A stretch of 64,000 bases of DNA from Longimicrobium terrae (GCF_014202995.1 NZ_JACHIA010000012.1:103447-167446); one strand, 5' to 3'; numbered from the stretch's first letter, positions 25,864-34,716 are shown. Translations and numbers: made by a program. Notes: generated from the sequence alone by a model not told the origin.

Positions 25864-27744
25864 CTACTCCTCAACCTGCGCCGGCATCGCCCGCGGGTGC
25901 GTCATCCCCTCGGGCGACAGGATCTCGTCCAGGCGCTCCTGCGAGAGCCACGCCTTTTCCTGTACCAGCTCGTACACGCCGCGGCCACTCGCCAGCGCCT
26001 CCAGCGCCAGTTCGCTGCTGCGCTCGTAGCCGATGTACGGCACCAGCGCCGTCACCAGGCCGATGCTGTTTTCCACCATCCACCGCATGCGCTCCACGTT
26101 GGCGGTGATCCCCAGCACGCACCGCTCGCGCAGCACCACCGCCCCGCGGATCAGCATGTCCACCGACTGGAACAGGTTGAAGCCGATCACCGGCTCGAAC
26201 ACGTTCAGCTGCAGCTGCCCGGCCTCCGCCGCCATGGTGATGGTGAGGTCGTTGCCCACCACCTGGTAGCACACCATGTTCACCACTTCGGGGATGACGG
26301 GATTCACCTTTCCCGGCATGATGGACGAACCCGGCTGCATGGGCGGCAGGTTGATCTCCCCCAGCCCCGCGCGCGGCCCGGAGCTGAGCAGGCGAAGGTC
26401 GTTGCAGATCTTGCTCAGCTTGACCGCCACGCGCTTCAGCACGCCGGACACCTGCACGAAGGCGCCGGTATCGGCCGTGGCCTCGATCAGGTCCGGCGCG
26501 GTGATCAGCTCCAGCCCCGTGACCTCGCACAGCTTCTGGCAGACCAGCGCGGCGTAGCGCGGATCGGTGTTGATCCCCGTGCCGATGGCCGTGGCGCCCA
26601 TGTTGGTTTCGCGGATCAGCTGCGCCGCCTCGCGAAGCCGGTCCATGTCCTCGCCGATGGTGACGGCAAAGGCGGTGAACTCCTGCCCCAGCGTCATGGG
26701 CACCGCGTCCTGCAGCTGCGTGCGGCCCATCTTGAGCACCTGGCTGAACTCCGCGCCCTTGCCGCGGAACGCGTCGGCCAGGTCGCCCAGCGCGTGCACC
26801 AGATCCGCCAGCGCCCAGCTTCCCGCCAGCTTGAGCGCGGTGGGATACACGTCGTTGGTGCTCTGGCTCAGGTTGACGTGGTTGTTGGGATGAACCACGT
26901 CGTACTCGCCCTTGCGCCGGCCCAGCAGCTCCAGCGCGCGGTTGGCGATGACCTCGTTGGCGTTCATGTTGGTGCTGGTTCCCGCCCCGCCCTGCACCAC
27001 ATCCACCACGAACTGCTCGTGCAGCTTGCCGTCGCGGATTTCGCGGCAGGCCCGCACGATGGCGTCGGCCACCTCCGCCGGCAGAATCCCCAGCTCCTGG
27101 TTGGCCAGCGCCGCCGCTTCCTTGATGGCGGCAAGGGCGTTGATCAGGTAGCGGTACTGGGAGATGGGGATTCCCGTAATGGGAAAGTTCTCCGTCGCGC
27201 GCAGCGTCTGCACGCCGTAGTAGAGATCGACGGAAAGCTGGCGCTCGCCCAGCAGGTCGTGCTCGGTGCGCATCTCGCCGGACAGGTAGCCGGTGCCGCG
27301 GCCGGACAGCAGCGTGTTGGCGTAGCGCAGCCGCGACGAAATCACCCGCGCGGCAATGGACACCAGCTTTCCGTACAGCCGCGGCTCGCGCTCGGCCAGC
27401 CCGGCCATGGCGGAGCGGGGCACCTCCACCACGCGTGCCTCGTCGGTCACCACGCCGCTGGTGGAGTGCGGATAGTCGTCCAGCAGGCTTCCCTCGCCGT
27501 ACGATTCGCCGGCGCCCAGCACGTGCAGCACGCTGGGAACGCCCCGCGCGCCCTTTACGATCTGCACCCGGCCGTCCAGCAGAATGCCGAAGGCGCGGCG
27601 CGGCTGGCTTTCGCGGAACACGTAGCCCCCGGTGGGCACGGTGCGCGTCTCGGCCGAGGCGGCCAGCAGCCGCATCTCGTCGTCGTCCAGGGCGCGCAGC
27701 TCCGGGTGGGCGCGCAGCACGTCGTACACGGAATCGGTCATCAT
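25864..27744 (-). CDS. aspA: Aspartate ammonia-lyase with N-terminal cyclic-nucleotide-binding-type domain
   Basis: 626 residues. Residues about 1-135 form a Crp-type cNMP-binding domain (TGGYVFRESQPRRAFGILLDGRVQIVKG, GAGESYGEGSLLDDYPHSTSGVVTDEARVVEVPRS). Residues about 155-626 are a complete aspartase/fumarase-superfamily enzyme: GERQLSVDLYYGVQTLRATENFPI, the NNHVNLSQSTNDVYPTALK region, and the signature GSSIMPGKVNP at 472-482. The reaction is aspartate to fumarate plus ammonia. Normal aspartases are about 470 residues, so this is a fusion and suggests ligand control of activity. The domain keeps GEGSLLD, but PHSTSG replaces the usual RxAS phosphate-binding motif, so cAMP binding is uncertain. 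Fumarase is a less likely reading. Confidence 0.9.
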   Translation of the reverse strand: MMTDSVYDVLRAHPELRALDDDEMRLLAASAETRTVPTGGYVFRESQPRRAFGILLDGRVQIVKGARGVPSVLHVLGAGESYGEGSLLDDYPHSTSGVVTDEARVVEVPRSAMAGLAEREPRLYGKLVSIAARVISSRLRYANTLLSGRGTGYLSGEMRTEHDLLGERQLSVDLYYGVQTLRATENFPITGIPISQYRYLINALAAIKEAAALANQELGILPAEVADAIVRACREIRDGKLHEQFVVDVVQGGAGTSTNMNANEVIANRALELLGRRKGEYDVVHPNNHVNLSQSTNDVYPTALKLAGSWALADLVHALGDLADAFRGKGAEFSQVLKMGRTQLQDAVPMTLGQEFTAFAVTIGEDMDRLREAAQLIRETNMGATAIGTGINTDPRYAALVCQKLCEVTGLELITAPDLIEATADTGAFVQVSGVLKRVAVKLSKICNDLRLLSSGPRAGLGEINLPPMQPGSSIMPGKVNPVIPEVVNMVCYQVVGNDLTITMAAEAGQLQLNVFEPVIGFNLFQSVDMLIRGAVVLRERCVLGITANVERMRWMVENSIGLVTALVPYIGYERSSELALEALASGRGVYELVQEKAWLSQERLDEILSPEGMTHPRAMPAQVEE

Positions 27745-27973
27745 CCCCTACCCGCGGCAGCCGGCCGGGCCGGCGTGGATTTCGTCCATCACGGTCCTTC
27801 CGGGTCCGCCCGGAAGGCCGGCGAACGTACAGCGCCCCGCGCCCGTAAACAAGCGAGGAAGGGCGCGGACGGCCCGTGGCGGGAACCGTGGGATGGAACG
27901 GCCTTTGCACCCCCGGCACGCCCTGTCGGCGGCCCACCAGGGGCCGGAATTCCTGAAACCAAGGGAGATCCAC

Positions 27974-29068
27974 ATGGCGATCTGGAACCGAAACGACAAC
28001 AACTTCGGACGCGGCCGCGAAGGCATGGGCGGTCCGGTCCGCCCGGATCAGGGCCCGTTCAGCGGCCACACTCCGCACGACGTGGAGAGCAGCCGCTACG
28101 ACAGCGGCTACCGCGGCCAGGGCGGAATGAACCAGGGGATGCGCAACAACTCCTGGGCGGACGGCGCCTACACGGCCGACGCCGCCGACCGGCTGGACCG
28201 CGACACCGACCTTGGCGGCAACCGCGGGCGCGACACCAGCCCCTTCCACGACGGGTCGTACCGGGCGGGCGGTTCCGAGGGCGGCTATGCCTCGGGGATG
28301 AACAACAACGGCCTGGACCGCAACGGCCGCGGATGGAACCTGGGCACCGGCTCCGACGAGTGGGGCCACAACTGGGGCGGCGGCAACCGCGGCGGCATGC
28401 AGGGCCCGGGCGGGATGCAGGGCCAGGGCGGCATGCAGAACCAGCAGGGCGGCGGCTTCCTTTCGCGGGCGCAGAACGCCGTGCGCCGCGGGTGGGACCA
28501 GGTAGAGGACCGCTTTGACGGGGACGACGACCGCACCCTCGCGTACGGCGCGCGTCCCATGGGCCGCGGCTCGTACGACCGTGACATGCAGGGCCGCGGC
28601 GGGTACGACCGCGACATGCAGGGCCGCGGAATGACGGGCGGCTACGGCGGCGCCCCCATGCGCGGCCGAATGTCGTATGACAACGACTTCGACCACCGCG
28701 ACGGCGGGCACGGGTACAAGACCCGCCAGCAGACGGACGCGGGCGACCCGTTCGGAGACCGGCAGGCGCACACGCCCATCCGCATGGTCAACGGCGGCTT
28801 CGACGACCGCTACGACACCGGCCGCACCATGCAGGGCGGCATGCGCGGCGGGATGATGGGCGGCGGCATGGGCCGCGACTATGACCACGACGGCGACGTG
28901 GACATGCGCGACCGCATGCACGGCGCGGCGGACCGCATGACCAGCGGCGCGCGGCAGGGGTGGAACAACGTGCGCGACCGCTTTGATCGCGACGAGCCCA
29001 ACCGCATGAACCGCGGCGGCTACGACCGCGACGTGCGCGGCTTCAATGGCGGCCGCGACTGGTTCTAA
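27974..29068 (+). CDS. Low-complexity Gly/Asp/Arg/Met-rich protein with repeated GW-DRFD motif
   Basis: 364 residues from ATG 27974 with GGGAG upstream. There is no signal peptide or membrane helix. Most of it is probably disordered: GRGREGMGG, GGMQGPGGMQGQGGMQNQ (about 137-154), and RDMQGRGGYDRDMQGRG (about 203-219). Two similar amphipathic units stand out, ARQGWNNVRDRFDRDE near 330 and VRRGWDQVEDRFDGDD near 169. Composition recalls stress or matrix proteins, but I know no function. Codon bias is that of the genome, so it is not a frame artefact. It is followed by a terminator. Confidence 0.8.
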   Translation: MAIWNRNDNNFGRGREGMGGPVRPDQGPFSGHTPHDVESSRYDSGYRGQGGMNQGMRNNSWADGAYTADAADRLDRDTDLGGNRGRDTSPFHDGSYRAGGSEGGYASGMNNNGLDRNGRGWNLGTGSDEWGHNWGGGNRGGMQGPGGMQGQGGMQNQQGGGFLSRAQNAVRRGWDQVEDRFDGDDDRTLAYGARPMGRGSYDRDMQGRGGYDRDMQGRGMTGGYGGAPMRGRMSYDNDFDHRDGGHGYKTRQQTDAGDPFGDRQAHTPIRMVNGGFDDRYDTGRTMQGGMRGGMMGGGMGRDYDHDGDVDMRDRMHGAADRMTSGARQGWNNVRDRFDRDEPNRMNRGGYDRDVRGFNGGRDWF

Positions 29069-29087
29069 CCATCGCCACTGCCTGCAG

Positions 29088-29130
29088 ATCGGCCCCGCCC
29101 CGGAGTTCTGGGGCGGGGCCGATTCGCGTT
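29088..29130. terminator. Terminator after the Gly-rich gene
   Basis: Perfect 14-bp stem ATCGGCCCCGCCCC / GGGGCGGGGCCGAT with loop GGAGTTCT, 20 bp past the stop. Confidence 0.75.
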
Positions 29131-29167
29131 CCGGGTTGATGAACCGCTGAACGCTGATGCAGAGGAT

Positions 29168-29320
29168 GCAGTCCGCGACGGCGGACTTGGTGCTTTTCCA
29201 GCGGCGAATCCATTCGTTCCTGGCTGGCGGCCGCGCCGAGGCTGATCGAAACCAACGGGGACCGCGGCCACAGTCCGCGAAGGCGGACTTCGCGCCGTTG
29301 TTGCCGCGACTTCAGTCGCC
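29168..29320 (+). repeat. Paired CAGTCCGCG palindromic element, second full copy
   Basis: Two cores (29168-29190 and 29271-29291) spaced as at 7683-7840, with CAGCGGCGAATCCATTCG between and GCGCCGTTGTTGCCGCGAC after the second. It lies between convergent genes, just past the stop of the transglutaminase-like gene. Confidence 0.75.
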
Positions 29321-29341
29321 CGTGTCGGGTTCGCCGCGCCG

Positions 29342-30421
29342 CTACTCCCCGCGGCGGCCGCGGCGCGCGGTTGCGGCCGCGCTCCCGTAGCGCAGAACCA
29401 CGATGCCGGCGGGCGCCTCCGGGTAGCGCACCAGCAGTACCAGTTCCGGCCCGGTGAGCGCCGCATCCCCCGTGAACGCCGTGCCCGGCGCGGACGCCTG
29501 CGCCGCGCCGCCCGCCGCAGTCTCGCCCGCGGGCGCCAGTGGCTGCCACTGCGTTCCGCTGACCGCGAACACCTCCGTTGCGCCGGGAGCCTCAATGCGG
29601 AACCGGTGCATCGCGCCGGGAACCAGCCGCGCCGCCAGCGGGGCCGCGGTCACCCGGATGGGGTGCTGCGCGACGGGAAACACGCCCACGAACTCCCGCC
29701 CCGCCGCTGACGCGTTCCGTACGTCCGCGGGGGAGAAGCCCAGTTCCCAGAAGTCGCGCTGCAGCGCCGGCATGCGGTCGAACTGGCTCACGCTCACGGG
29801 GTGGGCCAGCAGCTGCATCGCCGGGTCTTCCGCCATGTGCGAGTAGATGAACTTCTCCGGGTCCGGAAAAAAGTAGAAGTCGCGAAAGCGCCGCACGAAG
29901 TCCCGCCCGATGATGTCGCCGGCGCCCCAGCTGGCATCCACCAGCTGCCATGCGCCATCGACCCGCACCACGTTCCACGCATGCCGCTGGCGCGAAACGG
30001 GATTGCGGGGATCGCCCGAGTACGCCTTGGCGTAGCCGGACACCTCGCCCACCTCCAGCCCGGCCGCGTGCGACATCGCCATGAAGAGCAGCGAAAATCC
30101 GTCACACACCGCGCGCTTGCGGCGCAGCACCGCGGGCGGCGTCTGCACCGGCACCATGAACCGGCTGCCGAAGAACGCGGACGCGTCGTACTCGATGTTG
30201 TGCGTGATCCAGCGGTAGATGGCGCGTGCCTTGTCGCGGTCGGAATGCAGCCCGCGGGTCACCTTGGCGGCGATCTCCTCCACCGAAGCCGCGTTTGCCG
30301 GCGCGGCCAGCGCTACGGAATCCGCCATGCGATAGTCATACGTCTGCCTTTGCGCCAACACGGGGGCGGCGGCAAAGAGCACGGCCGCGGCGGCCGTGAC
30401 TGTGATCCGGGCGATGTTCAT
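29342..30421 (-). CDS. Secreted transglutaminase-like domain protein
   Basis: 359 residues. A signal peptide (MNIARITVTAAAAVLFAAAPVLAQ) is followed by a transglutaminase/protease-like core: KARAIYRWITHNIEYDASAFF, catalytic Cys in RKRAVCDGFSLLFMAMSHAAGL, His in RQRHAWNVVRVDGAWQLVD and Asp in DASWGAG. The Cys-His-Asp triad is complete. A C-terminal beta-rich part of about 130 residues follows. Such proteins act as periplasmic peptidases or cross-linkers; the substrate is unknown. The start lacks a Shine-Dalgarno sequence (CCCTCCC precedes ATG), yet the signal peptide makes this start convincing. Confidence 0.9.
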   Translation of the reverse strand: MNIARITVTAAAAVLFAAAPVLAQRQTYDYRMADSVALAAPANAASVEEIAAKVTRGLHSDRDKARAIYRWITHNIEYDASAFFGSRFMVPVQTPPAVLRRKRAVCDGFSLLFMAMSHAAGLEVGEVSGYAKAYSGDPRNPVSRQRHAWNVVRVDGAWQLVDASWGAGDIIGRDFVRRFRDFYFFPDPEKFIYSHMAEDPAMQLLAHPVSVSQFDRMPALQRDFWELGFSPADVRNASAAGREFVGVFPVAQHPIRVTAAPLAARLVPGAMHRFRIEAPGATEVFAVSGTQWQPLAPAGETAAGGAAQASAPGTAFTGDAALTGPELVLLVRYPEAPAGIVVLRYGSAAATARRGRRGE

Positions 30422-31190
30422 GGGAGGGTAGTGCGGTTGTGCGTTGTGGTGGTGCGGAGATGGACAGAAGGCCGAGCGGGCGTGGCAGTCGGCACGTGGA
30501 GCGCCGGGTCCTGCGGAGATCGAGCGGCCGATCGGCGACGGCGCGGGGGACGCGCGCATGCTGACCCAGCGATACGGAGCCTGCTACGGTGTTAGATGAA
30601 CATAATCAGTGTTTAAACATCTGGCAACGATGAAGTGCCCCCCAGCGCTGCTGGTAATCGACGCCCCGCAGCGTGCCTGTCCGTGTGACGAACCCACTCC
30701 GCCGCTCCGAACCGCGCGACCGGAGCCGCAATCCGCCGCCGCGCTGAGGTCTCCCTTTCTCCCGCGGAGCGGGGGAGAGGGCCGGGGAGAGGGGGCCTCT
30801 CCGCGCATCGGCACGATCCGGGGCGAGATGAAGTTGCCGTTCCCCCCTCTCCGTGCGGGCAGTTTGCACGGGGAGGGGCCGGGGGAGGGGCCTCCCAGCC
30901 CGGCGTCAAGCGAAGATCGGCGGCCCCTCATTCTTCCGGAGCCCAAGAGGACTCGAGGATCATTCGATCTGCTCCCGAATCCGCCGCAGATCGTCCACTG
31001 TTCCGCGAAGCGTGTCCGAGAATGTGGACACGATTACGATGCAGCCGACTGCCCCTCATCAACCAAGTCATTCCGCGAAAACAAGTTGGCGTTTAGATTG
31101 TGCCCGGTACGCCGAATGCCCTGCACCGCCCCGGCAGTCCTCCCCGCCGTCCGTCCGTACCCGATCCAAGTAGAAGAAGCGGAGATCCAC
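30422..31190. other. Repeat-rich intergenic region without a supported gene
   Basis: 769 bp between the divergent transglutaminase-like gene and the lpoB-like operon. It contains G-rich hairpin repeats at 30757-30806 (CTCTCCGC/GCGGAGCGGGGGAGAG type) and 30843-30893. Open frames here are short or lack the genome codon bias. A ribosome-binding GCGGAGATCCAC precedes the ATG at 31191. Confidence 0.5.
30843..30893 (+). repeat. CCCCTCTCCGTGCG hairpin repeat, copy 2
   Basis: CCCCTCTCCGTGCGGGCAGT then TTGCACGGGGAGGGGCCGGG, matching 20830-20879 over about 50 bp. Confidence 0.65.
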
Positions 31191-31820
31191 ATGACTACTC
31201 GTGCCCGCAGCATCCGCCGCGCCGCGCTGCTCGTCGCAGGAACCCTGGTGGTTTCGGCGGGATGCGCCACGCAGGTCACCCGCGTGAACCCCGACCAGCA
31301 GATCGACCTCAGCGGCCGGTGGAACGACACCGACAGCCGCCTGGTGGCCGATGCGCTCATCAGCGAAAGCTTCGACGCGGAAAGCGGCGGCGACTGGGCC
31401 GCGCGCTACATGGAGGCGCACGGCGGCCGCCGTCCCACCGTCATCGTGGGCTCCGTCCGCAACGGCAGCATGGAGCACATTTCCGTCGGCACCTTCGTGC
31501 GCGAGATCGAGCGCGCGTACCTGAACAGCGGGCAGGTGCAGGTGGTGGCCAGCAGCGAAGAGCGCGGCGAAGTGCGCGCCGAGCGTGAGGACCAGCAGGA
31601 AAACGCCACCGCCGACACCCGCGCCCGGCTGGCCCGCGAGCGCGGTGCGCAGTTCATGCTGCAGGGCGACATCCAGTCCATCGAGGACCGCGAAGCCGGC
31701 CGCCGCGTGCTCTACTACCAGGTGGACGCCACGCTGGTGGACATCGAGACCAACGAAAAGGTCTGGACCGGGCAGCACCGCATCAAGAAGATGGTGGAGC
31801 GTCCCCGCCTCCGCTTCTAA
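31191..31820 (+). CDS. LpoB-like penicillin-binding protein activator lipoprotein
   Basis: 209 residues. Lipoprotein signal with VSAGC (Cys near 25), then the family-typical QIDLSGRWNDTDSRLVADALI, RRPTVIVGSVRNGSMEHISV and VREIERAYLNSGQVQVVAS. The C-terminal part reads GAQFMLQGDIQSIEDREAGRRVLYYQVDATLVDIETNEKVWTGQH. In Gammaproteobacteria LpoB reaches from the outer membrane to stimulate PBP1b; distant members are called by domain only. It is first in a three-gene operon of lipoproteins with short gaps. Confidence 0.88.
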   Translation: MTTRARSIRRAALLVAGTLVVSAGCATQVTRVNPDQQIDLSGRWNDTDSRLVADALISESFDAESGGDWAARYMEAHGGRRPTVIVGSVRNGSMEHISVGTFVREIERAYLNSGQVQVVASSEERGEVRAEREDQQENATADTRARLARERGAQFMLQGDIQSIEDREAGRRVLYYQVDATLVDIETNEKVWTGQHRIKKMVERPRLRF

Positions 31821-31835
31821 CCGCACGGAGCGATC

Positions 31836-32639
31836 ATGATCAAGCCCCTCTCTCTGGCCGCCCTGCTGGTGGCCGCCGCGGCCTGCGCACCGCGCATGGA
31901 GCCCGTGCGCCCCATCTACCGCAACGGCCAGGTGGTTCCGCGCACCAGCGACGCCACGGTGGACGACGCCCGGCTGGATGGCGAGGCCCGCCGCCGCGAC
32001 GCGCGGGTCCAGGCGGACGCCAGCGCCGAAGCCGCGCTGGCGCAGTGCACCGCCGCCACCTGCGACGCCCTCACCCGCGGCGAACTGGCGGTGGGGATGA
32101 CCCGCGACCAGGTATTCGCCGCCACCGGCACCACCCCGGCGGCGTGGGAAGAGCGCGCGGGCGGGCGGATGACGACGCTGTCCGCGCTGGACGGCGTGCG
32201 CGTGGGCGACGCCGTGGCTCCCGTGGCGATGGTGACGCTGGAAGACGGCCGCGTGCGCAGCTACGCCTACCGCGAGCCGCAGGGCCTGCGCCTGGTCGCC
32301 TCGCCCGCGGATGCGGGCGCGCGGGGCACGGCCCGGGCGCGCGCCGCCGCCCTGCTGCGCGACGGCGACGAACTGGCGCTGGCCGGCCGCTTCACCGCCG
32401 CGCTGGACCGGTACGACCGCGCGGACGTGGTCGACATCGACAACCCGGAAACCACCATCCGCATCGCCCGCGCGCTCGACAAGCTGCTGCGCCCGCGCGA
32501 GGCCGAGATCCGCTATCAGCTGTTCCTGCACCAGATGAACCTGGAAACGATCCGCGCGCAGGGCGAAGCGTACGCCCACCTGGGCGCCGCCATCGTGGAG
32601 GCGCGCGAGCGGCTGATCGTGCTGGAACGCGGTCGATGA
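31836..32639 (+). CDS. Lipoprotein of the LpoB-like operon, family not recognised
   Basis: 267 residues with a lipoprotein signal (LLVAAAACAP, Cys at 17). The middle has a small globular segment (LAVGMTRDQVFAATGTTPAAWEER...VTLEDGRVRSYAYREPQGLRLV, about 85-155) that resembles the SmpA/OmlA-type fold pattern GMTxxQV. The C-terminal about 100 residues are helical and TPR-like (RARAAALLRDGDELALAGRFTAALDRYDRADVVD). It starts 15 bp after the LpoB-like gene, and its stop overlaps the next ATG by 4 bp, so all three are co-expressed. Confidence 0.8.
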   Translation: MIKPLSLAALLVAAAACAPRMEPVRPIYRNGQVVPRTSDATVDDARLDGEARRRDARVQADASAEAALAQCTAATCDALTRGELAVGMTRDQVFAATGTTPAAWEERAGGRMTTLSALDGVRVGDAVAPVAMVTLEDGRVRSYAYREPQGLRLVASPADAGARGTARARAAALLRDGDELALAGRFTAALDRYDRADVVDIDNPETTIRIARALDKLLRPREAEIRYQLFLHQMNLETIRAQGEAYAHLGAAIVEARERLIVLERGR

Positions 32640-34312
32640 ACATCGCGCGGCGCACCCGTCCCGTGCTCGCCGCCGCCGCGCTCGCGGCGGCGCTGGGGGC
32701 GTGCGCGCCCGGCCACGGGCTGCCCTCCATGCCCGCGCCGGAAACGCTGCCGCCCGGGTCGCCGCTGGCCAGCCAGACGCTGGCGCCGTGGGACGCGTGG
32801 CTGCGGCACTACATGATGACGGGCCAGGCGGACAGCGCCGTCATCCTGCTGCGGGGCGGCGCCGGGCCGCGCGACGAACTGGTGCGGCGGCTGCAGCTTG
32901 CCGTGGTGCTGCACGAGGCCGGGCGGTGGCGGGAAAGCAACGAGGCGCTGGACTGGGCCGAGGCGGAAACGGAACGCCGCTACACGCGCAGCATTTCGCA
33001 GGGCGCGGGGGCGCTGCTGGTGAACGACGCCTCCATCGCCTACGTGCCGCCGCCGGCCGAGCGCGCCATGCTGCCGTACTACCGCATGCTGAACGACCTG
33101 GCGCTGGGCGAGGCGGAGTCGGCCGCGGTGGAGGGGCGCCGCGCGGGGGCGTACTTCACGCAGCTTCGCGACGCGGACGGGCGCCAGCCCTGCGTGGGCG
33201 AGGGGCTGGTGGAGTACCTGGCCGGCATCAGCTTCGGGCAGGCGGGCGCGGCGCAGGACGCGCTGGTCTCCTTTCGCCAGGCGGAGCGCGCGTTCGACGA
33301 CTGCCCGGGCGCGGGCGCGCCGGCGGACCTGGGCGCGCGGCTGTACGCGGCCGCGCGGCGGACGGGCGTAGCGGCCGTGGCGGATTCCGCCGCGCGCCGG
33401 TACCGCCTTTCCGCCGCTCCGGCCGACACCGCCGCGGGCGAGGTCGTGGTGATGGTGCAGCATGGATGGGTGGCGCACCGCTCCAACGCCGACCTGCACG
33501 TTCCCATCTTTGCCGCGCAGGCGGACGGCCTGTCGAACGGGGATCCCGCGGCGCTGGTGGATCTGCTGCTGCACACGGCGGAAAACCTGGTGGAACAGGC
33601 GCAGTGGGGCGAATCGTGGGAAGAGCATCCCGTGCAGCAGGTGGCGGATGCGCTGGACGGCGCCTACATCATGAAGCTGGCATGGCCCGTCTACCGGCTG
33701 GAGTCGTGCTCGGCGCAGGACGTCCGCGTGGTGATTGGCGGTGACACGGTGAACGCGCCGGTGGCGGGCGACCTGTCCTCCGCCGTGCTCGCCCGCTGGG
33801 AGGGCACGCGCGCCTCGGCGCTGGGGCGGATGATGCTGCGCGGTACGGCCAAGTACCTGGCCACGCGCGCCATCGAACGCAAGGCGGAAAAGGAGGGCGG
33901 CGAAGAGGTGGGATGGCTGGCGGGGCGCCTGGCCAACTTCGCGGGCAACCGGCTGGAGCGGGCGGATACGCGAAGCTGGTCGCTGCTTCCGGACCGCGTC
34001 TCCGTCGCGCGGATCTCGCTTCACCCGGGCGAGCATGATGTGCGCATCGAGGTGATGGGCGACGACGGCGAGACGCGGTGGATCGACGTCGGCACCGTGA
34101 CCGTGCGCGCGGGCCAGACGAGCGTCGTCGCGCAGCGCGTGTGGGGCGGGGAGATGGGCGACCTGGCGACGCGCTCGCCGCAGATGCGCGAAGCCCACGC
34201 CCGCCGCGAGTCTGCGCCCGCCGACACGGTTCCCGCCGTGGACGCTCAGCCCGCCGGAGCCGCGGCCCCGATGGAAGTGGCGTCCAAGGCCAAGTCATCC
34301 ACCGAGCCCTGA
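32636..34312 (+). CDS. COG3014-like TPR lipoprotein
   Basis: 558 residues with a lipoprotein signal (AAALAAALGACAP, Cys near 22). Helical repeat features follow: LRHYMMTGQADSAVILLRGG, RRLQLAVVLHEAGRWRESNEALDWAEAETE, and the segment LVNDASIAYVPPPAERAMLPYYRMLNDLALGEAESAAVEGRRA, which is the best link to COG3014 proteins. Those often sit beside LpoB-type genes, as here. The C-terminal half (KLAWPVYRLES...RSWSLLPDRVSVARISLHPGEHDV) is beta-rich. A role with the LpoB-like protein in envelope or peptidoglycan assembly is inferred from context. Confidence 0.82.
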   Translation: MNIARRTRPVLAAAALAAALGACAPGHGLPSMPAPETLPPGSPLASQTLAPWDAWLRHYMMTGQADSAVILLRGGAGPRDELVRRLQLAVVLHEAGRWRESNEALDWAEAETERRYTRSISQGAGALLVNDASIAYVPPPAERAMLPYYRMLNDLALGEAESAAVEGRRAGAYFTQLRDADGRQPCVGEGLVEYLAGISFGQAGAAQDALVSFRQAERAFDDCPGAGAPADLGARLYAAARRTGVAAVADSAARRYRLSAAPADTAAGEVVVMVQHGWVAHRSNADLHVPIFAAQADGLSNGDPAALVDLLLHTAENLVEQAQWGESWEEHPVQQVADALDGAYIMKLAWPVYRLESCSAQDVRVVIGGDTVNAPVAGDLSSAVLARWEGTRASALGRMMLRGTAKYLATRAIERKAEKEGGEEVGWLAGRLANFAGNRLERADTRSWSLLPDRVSVARISLHPGEHDVRIEVMGDDGETRWIDVGTVTVRAGQTSVVAQRVWGGEMGDLATRSPQMREAHARRESAPADTVPAVDAQPAGAAAPMEVASKAKSSTEP

Positions 34313-34330
34313 TCCGCTTCTTGATGGACG

Positions 34331-34370
34331 AAAAGGCCGCCTCGCGAGTGAGGCGGCCTTTTGCGTTTTC
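34331..34370 (+). terminator. Terminator of the lpoB-like operon
   Basis: AAAAGGCCGCCTC / GAGGCGGCCTTTT stem with loop GCGAGT, followed by GCGTTTT, 18 bp after the stop of the third gene. Confidence 0.8.
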
Positions 34371-34380
34371 CATGATCCGC

Positions 34381-34593
34381 AACTGCATCTCACGCGGAGG
34401 CCGCGGGGGTGCACGGGGGTCGCGGAGGAAACAGAAACAAACGGCAGGGCAGAAGCAGGAGATCACATTCGATGAATCGCGATCGAACATACCCCTGTCC
34501 GATCTCCCTCCCGCCCCTCCCTGCGTAACCTCTGGTTCCCGTGCTGTCCCCGCGACCTCCGCGACCGCCGCGACCTCCGCGTGAGATGCAGTT
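34381..34593. repeat. Long inverted-repeat element A
   Basis: Outer arms of about 45 bp: AACTGCATCTCACGCGGAGG at 34381-34400 is mirrored by CCTCCGCGTGAGATGCAGTT at 34574-34593, and the arms continue through CCGCGG and GTCGCGGAGG. The 120-bp centre includes CAGAAGCAGGAG. Its layout matches element B at 46965-47203. No ORF or transposase. Confidence 0.75.
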
Positions 34594-34716
34594 AGCACGG
34601 TTTGCGCAAAGTGGACCCCGAGGACCCCGATCGCTGCTGGTGCGGAGCGGGCCACGGAGATGCAGTCCCACACGCGACGCCGTTCCTGCGCAATCCAGAC
34701 CGAGACAGAGAAGATC

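Noticed and set aside
25871-28921. 1016-codon minus-strand frame spanning the aspartase and the Gly-rich gene
   Set aside because: It crosses two genes in the wrong frame; no start signal and no recognisable domain.
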